Part shown: positions 54,461 through 63,580 of the stretch, in pieces | Layout: each line of letters opens with the position of its first letter | How positions within the stretch are numbered: position 1 is the first letter of the stretch | Assembly (NCBI GenBank): GCA_028281325.1 | Contig: JANQKC010000039.1 | Coordinates: 1-64,000 of the forward strand | Reading direction: 5' to 3' | DNA length: 64,000 nucleotides | Source of the DNA: Alphaproteobacteria bacterium | GTDB lineage: Bacteria > Pseudomonadota > Alphaproteobacteria > UBA8366 | The notes under the pieces: model-generated | What the model was told of the DNA's origin: nothing | The model's input: only the letters and a program-made list of their open reading frames with translations | Databases searched by the model: none | Position numbers and translations under genes: made by a program

Positions 54461-54624
54461 GTCATTCCGGACACGGCTTTCCGCCAAATCTTAGATTTGG
54501 TCCGGAAAGGCAGTGATCCGGAATCCATGGGGCGCGGTCGTTGCGACGGAAAGATGGATTCCGGATCGTAAGGCTCGCTCACGAAAACCTGCTGGTTTTC
54601 GGCTCGCCTAACGTCCGGAATGAC
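54461..54624. repeat. 164-bp palindromic element with 12-bp terminal inverted repeats (family B)
   Basis: GTCATTCCGGAC (54461-54472) is the exact complement of GTCCGGAATGAC (54613-54624). Inside are three more stems: CCAAATC/GATTTGG (54484-54500), GATCCGGAATCCA/TGGATTCCGGATC (54515-54527 and 54555-54567) and CGAAAACC/GGTTTTCG (54582-54601). The element occupies the gap between the nitronate monooxygenase and the RidA-like gene. It resembles a MITE or palindromic unit; mobility is not shown. Confidence 0.85.
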
Positions 54625-54650
54625 GATGAGAGTGTGAGCGCGCCGCCAGC

Positions 54651-55070
54651 TTACCCGCCGCAGCCGAGCGTGCCGAGCGCGTCGATCTCCACTTTCATCT
54701 CCGGGCGGACCAGCTTGCTCACCTCGAACAGGGTGGAGACGGGGAAGGGCTCGGTGAAGAATTCGCGCCGCGCCTTCCAGACCCCGTCGCGGTCGTCGAT
54801 GTCGGTCAGGTAGACGACGATCTTCGTCAGGTCGTCCATCGACCCGCCGGCCGCCTCCATCAGATGCTTGATCTTCTGGAAGATCGCCTTCGCCTGGGCG
54901 TAGGCGTCGCTCTCGTCCATGTCGCCGTCGAATTCCGTCCCGCGCGCGGTCATCCCGGCGATCGAGACCTGGTCTCCGACGACGAGGCAGTTCGACCAGG
55001 TGCCCTCGGGCGGCTCGCCCACATGCTCGCTGATGACGCGGCGTTTCTTCGGTGCTGTTCCTTCAGTCAT
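54651..55070 (-). CDS. Rid superfamily protein lacking the deaminase arginine
   Basis: This 139-residue protein has the YjgF/Rid fold, including YAQAKAIFQKIKHLMEAAGG and MDDLTKIVVYLTDIDDRD. At the position where RidA has FPARS (catalytic Arg), this protein reads FPVST followed by LFEVSKL, so the arginine is replaced by serine. It may be a Rid subfamily without imine deaminase activity. It overlaps radC by 4 bp and lies downstream in an operon map-radC-RidA-like. The C-terminus EIDALGTLG matches the family. Confidence 0.82.
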   Translation of the reverse strand: MTEGTAPKKRRVISEHVGEPPEGTWSNCLVVGDQVSIAGMTARGTEFDGDMDESDAYAQAKAIFQKIKHLMEAAGGSMDDLTKIVVYLTDIDDRDGVWKARREFFTEPFPVSTLFEVSKLVRPEMKVEIDALGTLGCGG

Positions 55071-55795
55071 AACAATCCTTTCGCGCGGAAGCTTTCGTGG
55101 CCGTGGCGGCCGATGACCAGGTGATCGTGCAACGCGATGCCGATTTTTTCCAGCGCCTCGCGCAATTCTTTCGTCATGCGGATGTCGCCCTGGCTCGGGG
55201 TCGCGTCGCCGGACGGGTGGTTGTGCACGACGATCAGTGCGCTGGCGCTTAATTCCAATGCGCGCTTCACGACCTCGCGGGTGTAGAGCGGCGTGTGGTC
55301 GACGGTGCCCTGCTGCTGCACCTCGTCGGCGATCAGGACGTTCTTGCGGTCGAGGAACAGCAGGCGGAGCTGTTCGACCGGCTCATGCGCCATGGCCGCG
55401 GTGCAATAGTCGACCAGCCGGTCCCAACTGTCGATCACGTCGCGGCCGAGTACCTGCTGTTGCAGCAGCCGGACCGCGGCGGCCTGCACGACCTTGAGCG
55501 CGGTGGCCGAGCTGTCGCCCATGCCCCTGACGGCCGTGAGCCGGTCGGCATCGGCGGTGATCACGCCCGCGAAGCTGCCGAACCGCTCCAGCAGGTCCTT
55601 GGCGAGCGGTTTCACGTCGCGGCGTGGGATTGCCTGCGCCAGCAGCAGTTCCAGGAGTTCGTAATCCGGCATGCCGTCGCCGCCGGTCGCGGTGAAGCGT
55701 TCGCGCAGGCGTTGCCGGTGGCCATGGTAATGCGGGCGTTTCTTGGCCGATCTGTCGGCGGGAGGGGCGGCGGGTTTGTCCGGTGTGCGCGGCAT
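55067..55795 (-). CDS. radC: DNA repair protein RadC (JAB/MPN domain)
   Basis: This 242-residue protein has an N-terminal helix-hairpin-helix (LTAVRGMGDSSATALK) and a C-terminal MPN/JAB domain with the zinc motif VVHNHPSGDATPSQGD (H191, H193, D204). It carries the RadC signature, but the true function is unsettled despite the name. A basic N-terminal segment is present. Stop overlaps the RidA-like start by 4 bp; map lies 26 bp upstream on the same strand. Confidence 0.92.
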   Translation of the reverse strand: MPRTPDKPAAPPADRSAKKRPHYHGHRQRLRERFTATGGDGMPDYELLELLLAQAIPRRDVKPLAKDLLERFGSFAGVITADADRLTAVRGMGDSSATALKVVQAAAVRLLQQQVLGRDVIDSWDRLVDYCTAAMAHEPVEQLRLLFLDRKNVLIADEVQQQGTVDHTPLYTREVVKRALELSASALIVVHNHPSGDATPSQGDIRMTKELREALEKIGIALHDHLVIGRHGHESFRAKGLL

Positions 55796-55821
55796 GGTGT
55801 CCTCTGCCGCCGCGCAATGCC

Positions 55822-56643
55822 CTAGGTGAAGGGCGGCGCGGTATGCCCGGCGGGCGAGAGCGTGAAGATTTCGTAGCCGTCGGCGGTGACGGCGATGGTG
55901 TGTTCGAACTGCGCCGACAGGCTGCGGTCCTTGGTAACCGCGGTCCAGCCGTCGCCCAAAACCTTCACGTCGAAACGGCCCGCGTTGATCATCGGTTCGA
56001 CGGTGAAGAACATGCCTTCTTCCAGCGTCATGCCCTTACCGGGCGCGCCGAAATGCAGCACGCTGGGCGCGCAGTGAAAGATCTTGCCGATGCCGTGGCC
56101 GCAGAAGTCGCGCACCACGGAATAGCGCTTGGATTCGGCGTAGGACTGGATGGCGTGGCCGATATCGCCCAGCGTCGCGCCGGGCCGCACCACGTCGATC
56201 CCCATCATCATCGCGTCATAGGTCGTCTGCACCAGATTGCGCGCCTTGACCCCGACCTTGTCGCCGACGTGGAACATGCGGCTGGTGTCGCCGTGCCAGC
56301 CGTCGACGATCACCGTGATATCGATGTTGACGATGTCGCCGTCGCCGAGCTTCTTGCCGTCGTCGGGGATGCCGTGGCAGACCACGTGGTTGACCGACGT
56401 GCAGATCGATTTCGGAAAGCCGCGGTAGTTCAGCGGCGCGGGAACCGCCTCATGCTTCACGATATAGTCGTGGCACAGCCGGTCCAACTCGCCGGTCGAC
56501 ACGCCGGGGATCACATAGGGCGTGATGAAATCGAGCACCTCGGCGGCGAGGCGGCCCGCCACGCGCATGCCTTCGTAATCGACCGCGTCATGGATGGGCA
56601 CGGGATCGTATGAACTGCGCTCGCTGCGTTGTGCTTCGGTCAT
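55822..56643 (-). CDS. map: Methionine aminopeptidase, type I
   Basis: This 273-residue enzyme removes N-terminal methionine from new proteins using two metal ions. Motifs are GFPKSICTSVNHVVCHGIPD, a metal-binding Asp pair in IVNIDITVIVDGWHGDTSRM, HGIGKIFHCAPSV, and MFFTVEPMINAG with Glu ligands. It is the first gene of a minus-strand unit with radC and a RidA-like gene. No zinc-finger extension at the N-terminus. The start MTEAQRSERSSYDPVP at 56643 fits. Confidence 0.94.
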   Translation of the reverse strand: MTEAQRSERSSYDPVPIHDAVDYEGMRVAGRLAAEVLDFITPYVIPGVSTGELDRLCHDYIVKHEAVPAPLNYRGFPKSICTSVNHVVCHGIPDDGKKLGDGDIVNIDITVIVDGWHGDTSRMFHVGDKVGVKARNLVQTTYDAMMMGIDVVRPGATLGDIGHAIQSYAESKRYSVVRDFCGHGIGKIFHCAPSVLHFGAPGKGMTLEEGMFFTVEPMINAGRFDVKVLGDGWTAVTKDRSLSAQFEHTIAVTADGYEIFTLSPAGHTAPPFT

Positions 56644-56820
56644 GGGGTGGATTTGATCTCGTTATGACAATTGATGGTAACTTAGGCCGTCGCCCCGGAT
56701 ATTTGAAGGTCTGGCAGGAAATAGTTGGGTTTTGGTAAACCGAACCCAGGGAGTTCAGCGCCTTTCCCGAAAACCCCAAAAAACCCCGCACGGGATCGGA
56801 ACGCAAGGAAAAATAGGGAT

Positions 56821-57675
56821 ATGACCGTGGATCAGGACGCTTTGGACGACTGGATCGGCCGGACCGAAACCGCCGAGGATCAGGTAACCGCCGCCCCGCT
56901 GGCCGGCATGGCGGCGACGCTGGATCACGAGCCGCCGGTTCTGAAACCGGGCGACGCCGCCCCCGTCGGGGCGCATTGGATGTATTTCCACACACGGGCG
57001 CCGCAGTCGCAACTGGACTCGCGCGGCCATCCCGGTGGCGAGGATTTCCTGCCGCCGGCGCCCTTGCCGCGCCGCCTATGGGCAGGCGGACGGCTGACCT
57101 TCCACCGGCCGCTGCGGGTCGGCGAGCGGATCGAGCGCGTCTCGACGATCAAGGCTATCACGGCCAAGCAGGGCCGCAGCGGCGCGCTGGTCTTTGTGTT
57201 GGTGCATCACGCAATCGCCGGGGCGGACGGGCTCGCCGTCGAGGAGGAGCATGACATCGTTTACCGCGAGACGGCCAAGCCGGACGCCCCGCCGCCGACA
57301 CCGCAGCCCGCGCCGACCGACGCCGCCTGGTCGCGAACGGTCGAGCCGGACCCGACGCAGATGTTCCGCTTCTCCGCGCTGACCTTCAACGCGGCCCGCA
57401 TCCATTACGACCGGCGCTATGTGACGGAGGTCGAGAAATACCCCGGCTTGATCGTGAACGCCCGGCTGGTCGCGATGATGCTGATCGAGATGAGCCAAGC
57501 GCATTTCCCCGGCCGCGCGATGACCGGCTTCGACTTCCGCTTCGGCCGGCCGCTGTTCGACACCGGGCCGTTCACCGTGGCCGGAAAGCCCGGCGACGAC
57601 GGTGACAGCGCCACCCTCTGGGCCGCGGATCAGGAGGGGAACCTGTCGCTCAACGCCGAGGCGCGGTTCGGGTAG
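56821..57675 (+). CDS. FAS1-like/MaoC-type dehydratase (mesaconyl-C4-CoA hydratase-like)
   Basis: This 284-residue protein has two hotdog halves. The N-terminal half contains GAHWMYFHTRAPQSQLDSRG and PLPRRLWAGGRLTFHRPL, characteristic of Htd2/mesaconyl-C4-CoA hydratase-like proteins. The C-terminal half has FRFSALTFNAARIHYDRRYV-like sequence and the Asp/His of hydratase 2, then FDFRFGRPLFDTGPF. It should hydrate a short-chain enoyl-CoA or thioester. ATG 56821 is chosen because AAGGAAAAATAGGG precedes it; the frame is open to 56725. The following TauD gene is co-directional after 93 bp. Confidence 0.8.
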   Translation: MTVDQDALDDWIGRTETAEDQVTAAPLAGMAATLDHEPPVLKPGDAAPVGAHWMYFHTRAPQSQLDSRGHPGGEDFLPPAPLPRRLWAGGRLTFHRPLRVGERIERVSTIKAITAKQGRSGALVFVLVHHAIAGADGLAVEEEHDIVYRETAKPDAPPPTPQPAPTDAAWSRTVEPDPTQMFRFSALTFNAARIHYDRRYVTEVEKYPGLIVNARLVAMMLIEMSQAHFPGRAMTGFDFRFGRPLFDTGPFTVAGKPGDDGDSATLWAADQEGNLSLNAEARFG

Positions 57676-57768
57676 TACGGGCGTGGGTTTGGGTCTGTCG
57701 GGCGCGACGGGGTAAAGTAAGGCCATCCCCGACCGCACGACAGACGAAACAATAGAAAGGGCTTTTTC

Positions 57769-58707
57769 ATGCCGCCGGACGCGCCGTACCAAGACGTCGA
57801 AACATCATCCATCGAAGTTTCGCCGCTCTCGATCCACATCGGGGCGGAGATCGGTGGCGTCGATTTGACCAAGCCGCTGCCGCCGGAGCAGGTGCGCGAC
57901 ATCCGCGCGGCCTGGCTCAAATGGAAGGTCGTGTTCTTCCGCGATCAGCCGATGAGCCACCGGCAGCATATCGATTTCTCGGCGCAGTTCGGCGAGGTCA
58001 CGCCAGGGCATGTGGTCTACGGCAGCGACAGCGAATATCCGGAAATCTATTCGATCGCGAAAAACCGCACGGCCAACCATTTCCGCGACCAGGTGCTGTT
58101 GCGCGCCTGGACCGGTTGGCACACCGACATCACCGCCGCGATCAATCCGCCGATGGCGTCGATCCTGCGCGGCGACATCGTCCCGCCCTATGGCGGCGAC
58201 ACGCAGTTCACCAGCATGATGGCGGCCTATAACGCAATGTCGCCGGCGATGCGCGCCTTCGTCGACGGCTTGCGGGGCATCCACCGGAACGGGCAGCCGC
58301 AGAATGTCGAGACGAGCAAGGACTACGACGAGAAGATCAAGAACCGCTTCATGGAGTCGGAGCATCCGCTGGTGCGGGTCCATCCGGAGACCGGTGAGCG
58401 CGCGCTCTATGCCGGGCCGGGTCACCTCAAAACCATCGTCGGTCTGACGCCGCGCGAAAGCCAGGGCCTCTTGGAATTGCTGTGGGAGCATCTGGTGCGC
58501 CCGGAATTCACCGTCCGGTTCAAGTGGGAGCCCGGCAGCGTTGCCTTCTGGGACAACCGGTCGGTTTGTCATTTGGCGCCGCGCGACATCTTCGATTCGG
58601 ATTTCCCGCGCGAGTTTTACCGCACCACGCTGGTCGGCGACGTGCCGGTCGGCGTCGACGGCGAGAAGTCGGTCTCGCTGAAAGGCGAGCCGATCACCGC
58701 TGCGTAG
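57769..58707 (+). CDS. TauD/TfdA-family dioxygenase (paralogue 2)
   Basis: This 312-residue protein has the same length and same metal-motif position (H118-x-D120 in GWHTDITAAINPP) as the dioxygenase at 25030-25968. The two share GAEIGGVDL and WDNRS with a downstream His. Function in 2-oxoglutarate-dependent oxidation is likely, substrate unknown. Its start MPPDAPYQDV follows AGAAAGG. The gene sits between a hydratase-like gene and a hydroxyisobutyrate dehydrogenase-like gene. Confidence 0.86.
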   Translation: MPPDAPYQDVETSSIEVSPLSIHIGAEIGGVDLTKPLPPEQVRDIRAAWLKWKVVFFRDQPMSHRQHIDFSAQFGEVTPGHVVYGSDSEYPEIYSIAKNRTANHFRDQVLLRAWTGWHTDITAAINPPMASILRGDIVPPYGGDTQFTSMMAAYNAMSPAMRAFVDGLRGIHRNGQPQNVETSKDYDEKIKNRFMESEHPLVRVHPETGERALYAGPGHLKTIVGLTPRESQGLLELLWEHLVRPEFTVRFKWEPGSVAFWDNRSVCHLAPRDIFDSDFPREFYRTTLVGDVPVGVDGEKSVSLKGEPITAA

Positions 58708-58731
58708 CCGTCACGGAGTTCGATCTCGATT

Positions 58732-58793
58732 CCCGCGTGCGCGGGCATGACCGACTATAGAAACCTATTCGTCGCTCCCGCGAAAGCGGGAGC
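58732..58793. repeat. Two short palindromes (family C)
   Basis: CCCGCG-TG-CGCGGG at 58732-58745 and GCTCCCGC-GAAA-GCGGGAGC at 58774-58793 form perfect hairpins in the gap between the convergent dioxygenase and dehydrogenase. The second has a GNRA tetraloop and resembles repeats common in alphaproteobacterial genomes. It could help end transcription, though there is no T-tract. Confidence 0.75.
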
Positions 58794-58806
58794 CTATGCT
58801 GCCGGC

Positions 58807-59688
58807 CTAGGACGTGAACTTCATATCGGCCATCGCCTCGATGGTGGCGGCCGCCTCGTCGAGATTGGCGCCGTCGCCGGCCTTGTAGTGGGCGGCTTGC
58901 AGCAGGCCGCGCGTGACGTTCGCGGTCAGCATCGGCGCGCCGCAGTTGATGCCCAGTTGCGTCGCCAGAGCGACATCCTTCAACATCAGCGCGAGCGCGA
59001 ACTTCGAACTCGGCTGGCCCTCGATCATCTTAGGCAGCATCCGCTCGGTCGTCCCGTTACGGCCGGAACTCTTGTTGATCACCTCGGTCATCTTCTCCAG
59101 CGACAAGCCGTATTTCCGGCCCATCGCGACGGCCTCCAGCGTCGCGACGCGGCAGCAGGCGGCGATCGTGTTGTTGACCAGCTTCAGGACATGCGCGTTA
59201 CCGACATCGCCGCAATGGAACACGTTCGGGCTGATCGATTCGAAGACCGGCTTCACCGTTTCGAAGACGTCCATCGGTCCCGTGGCCATGATCGCGATGG
59301 TGCCGGCGGTCGCGCCGTCCGGGCCGCCCGAGACGGGCGCGTCGATGAAGGTGATGTCCTTTTCCGCCAGTTCGGCGGCGATCGCGCGGGTTTCGTCCGG
59401 ATCGCCGCTGGTCTGGTCGACGACGATCTTGCCCGGCTCCAGTCCTTCGATAAGCCCGCCCGGTCCGAAGATCGCGTCGCGGACATCGGCGGAGCGCGGC
59501 AGGCAGAGCAGGATGACGTCGCATTCGCGCGCCAATGACGCGCCGTCCTGCGCCGGCACCGCGCCGTCCTTGGCGAAGTCCGCGACCACGTCCGGGCGCA
59601 GGTCGAGTACGCGTAGCGTATGTGACAGCATCAGCCGCCGCGCCAACGCGCCGCCCATGGCCCCTAATCCGACATATCCCAGTTCCAT
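58807..59688 (-). CDS. 3-hydroxyisobutyrate dehydrogenase-like NAD(P) oxidoreductase
   Basis: This 293-residue beta-hydroxyacid dehydrogenase has the NAD loop YVGLGAMGGALARRLM at the start, substrate-binding VDQTSGDPDE and DAPVSGGPDGATAGT, and the catalytic lysine K169 in HVLKLVNNTIAA. The C-terminal helix domain ends MADMKFTS. Substrate may be 3-hydroxyisobutyrate, tartronate semialdehyde or similar. It converges on the TauD-like gene. A run of family A palindromic repeats lies next to its start side. Confidence 0.86.
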   Translation of the reverse strand: MELGYVGLGAMGGALARRLMLSHTLRVLDLRPDVVADFAKDGAVPAQDGASLARECDVILLCLPRSADVRDAIFGPGGLIEGLEPGKIVVDQTSGDPDETRAIAAELAEKDITFIDAPVSGGPDGATAGTIAIMATGPMDVFETVKPVFESISPNVFHCGDVGNAHVLKLVNNTIAACCRVATLEAVAMGRKYGLSLEKMTEVINKSSGRNGTTERMLPKMIEGQPSSKFALALMLKDVALATQLGINCGAPMLTANVTRGLLQAAHYKAGDGANLDEAAATIEAMADMKFTS

Positions 59689-59714
59689 GACGTTTCCTCC
59701 CAGTTCGACATAGT

Positions 59715-59784
59715 CATCCTTCGACAGGCTCAGGATGAGGACATCGAAGATTATTAGCCCTCATGCTGAGCTTGTCGAAGCATG
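59715..59784. repeat. Pair of inverted family A palindromic units
   Basis: Unit CATCCTTCGACAGGCTCAGG and on (59715-59740) is followed by the inverted unit with core CTGAGCTTGTCGAAG (59759-59784), as in the clusters at 43770 and 49676. They fill most of the gap between the dehydrogenase start and the enoyl-CoA hydratase stop. Confidence 0.85.
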
Positions 59785-59798
59785 GGGTCAGCGCCGTG

Positions 59799-60647
59799 CT
59801 ATACTCCGCGGAAGACCGGTTTCCGTTTCTCGACGAAGGCGCGGCGGGCCTCCTTGGCGTCTTCCGAGCTGTGCAGCACGCCGCCGACATTCGAGGTCAG
59901 CACCATGGTCGTCTCCAAGGTGCTGTCGACCGCCGCGCGCATGATCCGCTTGCTGGTCCATTGCATGATCGGCGGCTGGGCGATGATGCGGTCGCATAAG
60001 TCGCGCGTCGTGGCCTCCAACGCCTCCGACGAAACCAGATGGTTGAGCAGGCCCCACTCATAGGCCCGTTCCGCCGTCAGCGTGCCGGTATAGGCGAATT
60101 CGAGCGCCCGGCCGAGGCCGACCAGTTTCGGCATGTAGTAACAGCCACCGTTCTCCATGATCTGGCCGGCCTGCTGATAGCCGATGAAACGTGTTTTTTC
60201 GCAGCCGACGCGAATGTCGCAATGCAGCGCCATGTCCATGCCGGACCCGACCGCAGCACCGTTGATCATCGCGATGGTGGGCTTCCGTATGATGGAGATG
60301 TCGCGGTGCAGCTTGGTGAAGCCGTGATAGAAATGCTGGCGCGCGGCGTCCGGCCCCTCGCGGCTGCTGCGGGAGCCTTCGATATTCGGCCCGATCTCGT
60401 CCGCCGTCGGCCGGGTCTTGAGGTCCGCGCCCGAACAGAAGCCGCGCCCGACCCCGGTCAGCACGATCACCCGCACGTCCGGGTCGTCGTCGCCCGCCCG
60501 CATATATTCCCCGACCTTGGCGACCGTGCCGCGCGCCTCGCCGGTGCCGTAGAGCGCGTTCATCTTCTCCGGCCGGTTGAACTTGATCCAGAGGATGCCG
60601 TTGTCCTCTTTTTCATACAGCAGATAATCGACAAGTTCCGGTCCCAT
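59799..60647 (-). CDS. Enoyl-CoA hydratase/isomerase family protein
   Basis: This 282-residue crotonase-fold protein has the oxyanion segments [14 protein letters not shown] and [16 protein letters not shown], and a C-terminal helix segment [15 protein letters not shown]. It starts [20 protein letters not shown] at ATG 60647, preceded by GGAGG; the longer frame to 60677 is not used. It could act in branched-acid or beta-oxidation-type breakdown with the neighbouring enzymes. It is a distant paralogue of the gene at 27815. Confidence 0.85.
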   Translation of the reverse strand: MGPELVDYLLYEKEDNGILWIKFNRPEKMNALYGTGEARGTVAKVGEYMRAGDDDPDVRVIVLTGVGRGFCSGADLKTRPTADEIGPNIEGSRSSREGPDAARQHFYHGFTKLHRDISIIRKPTIAMINGAAVGSGMDMALHCDIRVGCEKTRFIGYQQAGQIMENGGCYYMPKLVGLGRALEFAYTGTLTAERAYEWGLLNHLVSSEALEATTRDLCDRIIAQPPIMQWTSKRIMRAAVDSTLETTMVLTSNVGGVLHSSEDAKEARRAFVEKRKPVFRGV

Positions 60648-60816
60648 ATCGGTTTCCTCCGTGCGTGTAGCGTGCAACCACTATACGGGGAGGGCCGTAC
60701 CGCCGTCATATCGGCCGTGGAATTCCAAGCCCGGCCCGCGCTATGTTAAGGTTCCGTCCGGTGCGCAGCGTGATGCGGACCCAAGAAAATTCCATAACCG
60801 ATCCGGAGAGACCGCC

Positions 60817-62226
60817 GTGGCAGCACCGCGCACCATGTTCGAGAAGATTTGGGATCGGGCGTGTATCCTGACCCGCGACGACGGGCAGTCGCTGCTCTAT
60901 GTGGATCGTCATCTGGCGCATGAAGGATCGGGGCGGGGGTTCGCCCGGCTGCGCGCGGAAGGGCGGAAACTACGCCGGCCCGACCTGACCTTCGGCACGG
61001 CGGATCACTACATCTCGACCAAGGGGACCACGCTCGACGATATCGACGATCCGGACCGGCGCGAACGTGTCGCCTTGTGCGGCCCGAACGCCGAGGAGTT
61101 CGGCGTCACCTTCTTCACGCTCGGCGATCCGCGGCGCGGCATCGTCCATGTGGTCGGGCCGGAGCAGGGGCTGACCCAGCCGGGTTTGTTGATCGTCTGC
61201 GGCGATTCGCACACGTCGACGCATGGGGCGCTCGGCGCCTTCGCCTTCGGGATCGGCTCGACCGAGCATTACCACGTGATGGCGACGCAATGCCTGTGGC
61301 AGCGCAAGCCGAAAACGATGCGCATCACCGTGGACGGCGCGCTGGGGTTCGGCGTCACCGCGAAGGACGTGATCCTGCACATCATCGGCGAGATCGGCGC
61401 GCAGGGCGCGACCGGCCATGTCATTGAGTATGCCGGCTCGACGATCCGCACCATGTCGATCGAGGAGCGGCTGACTGTCTGCAACATGTCGATCGAAGCG
61501 GGCGGCCGCGCCGGCATGATCGCGCCGGATGATGTGACCTACGACTATCTCAAGGGCCGGCCTTTCGCGCCGCAGGGCGCGGATTGGGACAAGGCGCTGG
61601 CCTTCTGGAAGACATTGCCGACCGACGACGGGGCCACGTTCGACCGCGAGGTGACGATCGACGCAGCGGATATCGCGCCGACGGTAACTTGGGGCACCAG
61701 CCCGGAAGATGCGCTGCCGGTCACCGGCGCGATCCCCGATCCGGCGGGCGTGGCGGATGCCGGCAAGCGCGCGGCGCTGAAAAACACCATCGACTATATG
61801 GGCCTTCGGCCGGGTGCGCCGCTCGGCGACCTGACCGTCGATGGCGTGTTCATCGGTTCCTGCACCAACGGCCGGCTGTCCGACCTGCGCGCGGCCGCGG
61901 CGGTGGTGAAGGGGCGCAAGGCCGCGACCTTCGCGATGGTGGTGCCGGGGTCCGGGCAGGTGAAGGCGCAGGCGGAGGCCGAAGGGCTCGACCGGGTTTT
62001 TACCGAGGCGGGATTCGAGTGGCGCGAGGCCGGTTGCTCCATGTGCTGCGGCTTCAACGGCGACATCGGCAAGCCGCAGGAGCGGTGGGCCTCCACGTCG
62101 AACCGGAACTTCGTCGGCCGACAGGGACCGGGTGTCCGCACCCATCTGATGAGCGCCGCGATGGCCGCGGCGGCCGCCGTGACGGGCAAGTTCACCGATG
62201 TCCGCACGTTGGAGGAGAAAACCTGA
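60817..62226 (+). CDS. leuC: Aconitase-family hydratase, LeuC-type large subunit
   Basis: This 469-residue protein belongs to the isopropylmalate isomerase branch. It holds a 4Fe-4S cluster with C349 ([12 protein letters not shown]), C407 and C410 ([13 protein letters not shown]); C411 is an extra Cys. [22 protein letters not shown] and [15 protein letters not shown] are conserved. Where LeuC usually has EVEHVLATQTL it reads [12 protein letters not shown], and it has CCGFNGD for CLAMN-type residues, hinting at a different substrate. The start is taken as GTG 60817 after GGAGAGACC. LeuD overlaps by 1 bp. No leuB or leuA lies nearby. Confidence 0.82.
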   Translation: MAAPRTMFEKIWDRACILTRDDGQSLLYVDRHLAHEGSGRGFARLRAEGRKLRRPDLTFGTADHYISTKGTTLDDIDDPDRRERVALCGPNAEEFGVTFFTLGDPRRGIVHVVGPEQGLTQPGLLIVCGDSHTSTHGALGAFAFGIGSTEHYHVMATQCLWQRKPKTMRITVDGALGFGVTAKDVILHIIGEIGAQGATGHVIEYAGSTIRTMSIEERLTVCNMSIEAGGRAGMIAPDDVTYDYLKGRPFAPQGADWDKALAFWKTLPTDDGATFDREVTIDAADIAPTVTWGTSPEDALPVTGAIPDPAGVADAGKRAALKNTIDYMGLRPGAPLGDLTVDGVFIGSCTNGRLSDLRAAAAVVKGRKAATFAMVVPGSGQVKAQAEAEGLDRVFTEAGFEWREAGCSMCCGFNGDIGKPQERWASTSNRNFVGRQGPGVRTHLMSAAMAAAAAVTGKFTDVRTLEEKT

Positions 62227-62840
62227 TGGAAGCCTTCACCAGATTGACCGCCGTCGCCGCGCCCTTCGACCGGCCGAACACCGACACCGACCAGATCACG
62301 CCGGGACGCTTCCTGACGCGCTGGGACGCCGATTGGGCCAAGGTGCTGTTTCACGATCTACGGTTCGATGGGAACGGCGCGGAGCGGCCGGATTTCATCC
62401 TGAACCAGGCCCCGTTTCGCGACGCCAAGATTTTGGTCGCAAACGTCAACTTCGCCTGCGGGTCGTCCCGCGAGAGCGCCGTGCACGCGCTGGTCGCCTA
62501 TGGCTTCCGCGCGGTGATCGCGCCCAGCTTCGGCGATATCTTCTTCAACAACGCGAGCAAGAATGGATTGCTGACCTTCGTCCAGGACACGGACACTTGC
62601 GATCGGTTGCGGCAGCAGTTACACGCGAATCCGGGTGCGGAGATGAGCATCGACTTGGAGGCGCAGCGCTATAGCGGCCCCGACGGCGCGCACTATGCCT
62701 TCAAGGTCGACAGCTTCCGTAAATATGTGCTGTTGAACGGCTTGGACGACATCGACCTCACCATGCAGTACGAGGACAAGATCGCCGCGCATGAAACGGC
62801 GCTGAGGACCGAGATCCCATGGTTGTCCACCAAGGCGTGA
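62226..62840 (+). CDS. leuD: Aconitase-family hydratase, LeuD-type small subunit
   Basis: This 204-residue swivelling-domain subunit pairs with the LeuC-type protein. It begins [20 protein letters not shown] and has TDQITPGRFL, NFACGSSRESAVHALVAYGF, APSFGDIFFNNASKNGLL and the C-terminal Asp-rich segment. ATG 62226 uses the last base of the upstream TGA (TGATG), giving coupled translation. Whether the pair isomerises isopropylmalate or another citramalate-like acid is not settled by sequence. Confidence 0.88.
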   Translation: MEAFTRLTAVAAPFDRPNTDTDQITPGRFLTRWDADWAKVLFHDLRFDGNGAERPDFILNQAPFRDAKILVANVNFACGSSRESAVHALVAYGFRAVIAPSFGDIFFNNASKNGLLTFVQDTDTCDRLRQQLHANPGAEMSIDLEAQRYSGPDGAHYAFKVDSFRKYVLLNGLDDIDLTMQYEDKIAAHETALRTEIPWLSTKA

Positions 62841-62986
62841 TAACGAAGGGCGTGAAACCGATGAGAGGATCCGTAGCGATGCCGAAGGCTCCGCGGTCTA
62901 TGATGACGAGAAAACCGGCCGCGCATGACGGGCGGCGTATTCAAAGACCTGTAGTCAGCCAAACCGACGTCAGGAAGGATTGAAAC

Positions 62987-63568
62987 ATGAGCGTTGCGGA
63001 TCCGAATCGCGTGTTGCTGACGGGTGAGAACCCGTTCATCCGTCTCAGTGTCGAGGACAGCGACGATTACACGACGAACGCCAGTTTTTGGCGCATCATC
63101 TTCAGCCCGAAGGGGGGCGGTCATGTGCTGTTCGTCAAAAGCGAACTGACGCAGAATTCCTGGCGCATCTACACGGACAACGGGGATATGACGCGATGGC
63201 TGCAGTCGGGCATCCAGGGGATCCTGAACCCGGACCTGGCGGATCAGGGCATCGCCATGATCGATGCGGAATTTTCCAAGGCCGGCGACGCGCGGAAGGA
63301 TTGGACCGAAACCATCCGGTCGGCGGAGGAGGACGTGGTGCTGTCGTGGCGCGACCTTGGCGACCCGATGCTGATCCACACCTATCCCAGCGATGAACCC
63401 GGCGAGCGGCCCGTCGGCGTGTGCACCGTGTTCGTGCCGGCGCTGAGCGCCGGGTTGTCGATCAACGGCGAGGACGCGCCGGGGCAGGCGTGGCCGCGGG
63501 AGCGGGAAGGCCGGCCGTTCAGCACCTGTTCGCTGGCCTTCTCGGAGAGTTGGACCGAGGCTCGGTAG
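62987..63568 (+). CDS. Uncharacterised protein
   Basis: The 193-residue protein starts MSVADPNRVLLTGENPFIRL and is soluble, with no signal peptide or membrane segment. It is acidic (WTETIRSAEEDVVLSWRDLG). I do not recognise the family. A GGAAGGATT site precedes the start. The 146-bp gap after leuD shows no convincing hairpin. It ends 13 bp before the phosphatase-fold gene, so the two are probably cotranscribed. Confidence 0.6.
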   Translation: MSVADPNRVLLTGENPFIRLSVEDSDDYTTNASFWRIIFSPKGGGHVLFVKSELTQNSWRIYTDNGDMTRWLQSGIQGILNPDLADQGIAMIDAEFSKAGDARKDWTETIRSAEEDVVLSWRDLGDPMLIHTYPSDEPGERPVGVCTVFVPALSAGLSINGEDAPGQAWPREREGRPFSTCSLAFSESWTEAR

Positions 63569-63580
63569 CGCCGGAAAACC

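Noticed and set aside
62862-62986. About 40-codon frame after leuD
   Set aside because: No family resemblance, no convincing ribosome site, and within ordinary spacing.
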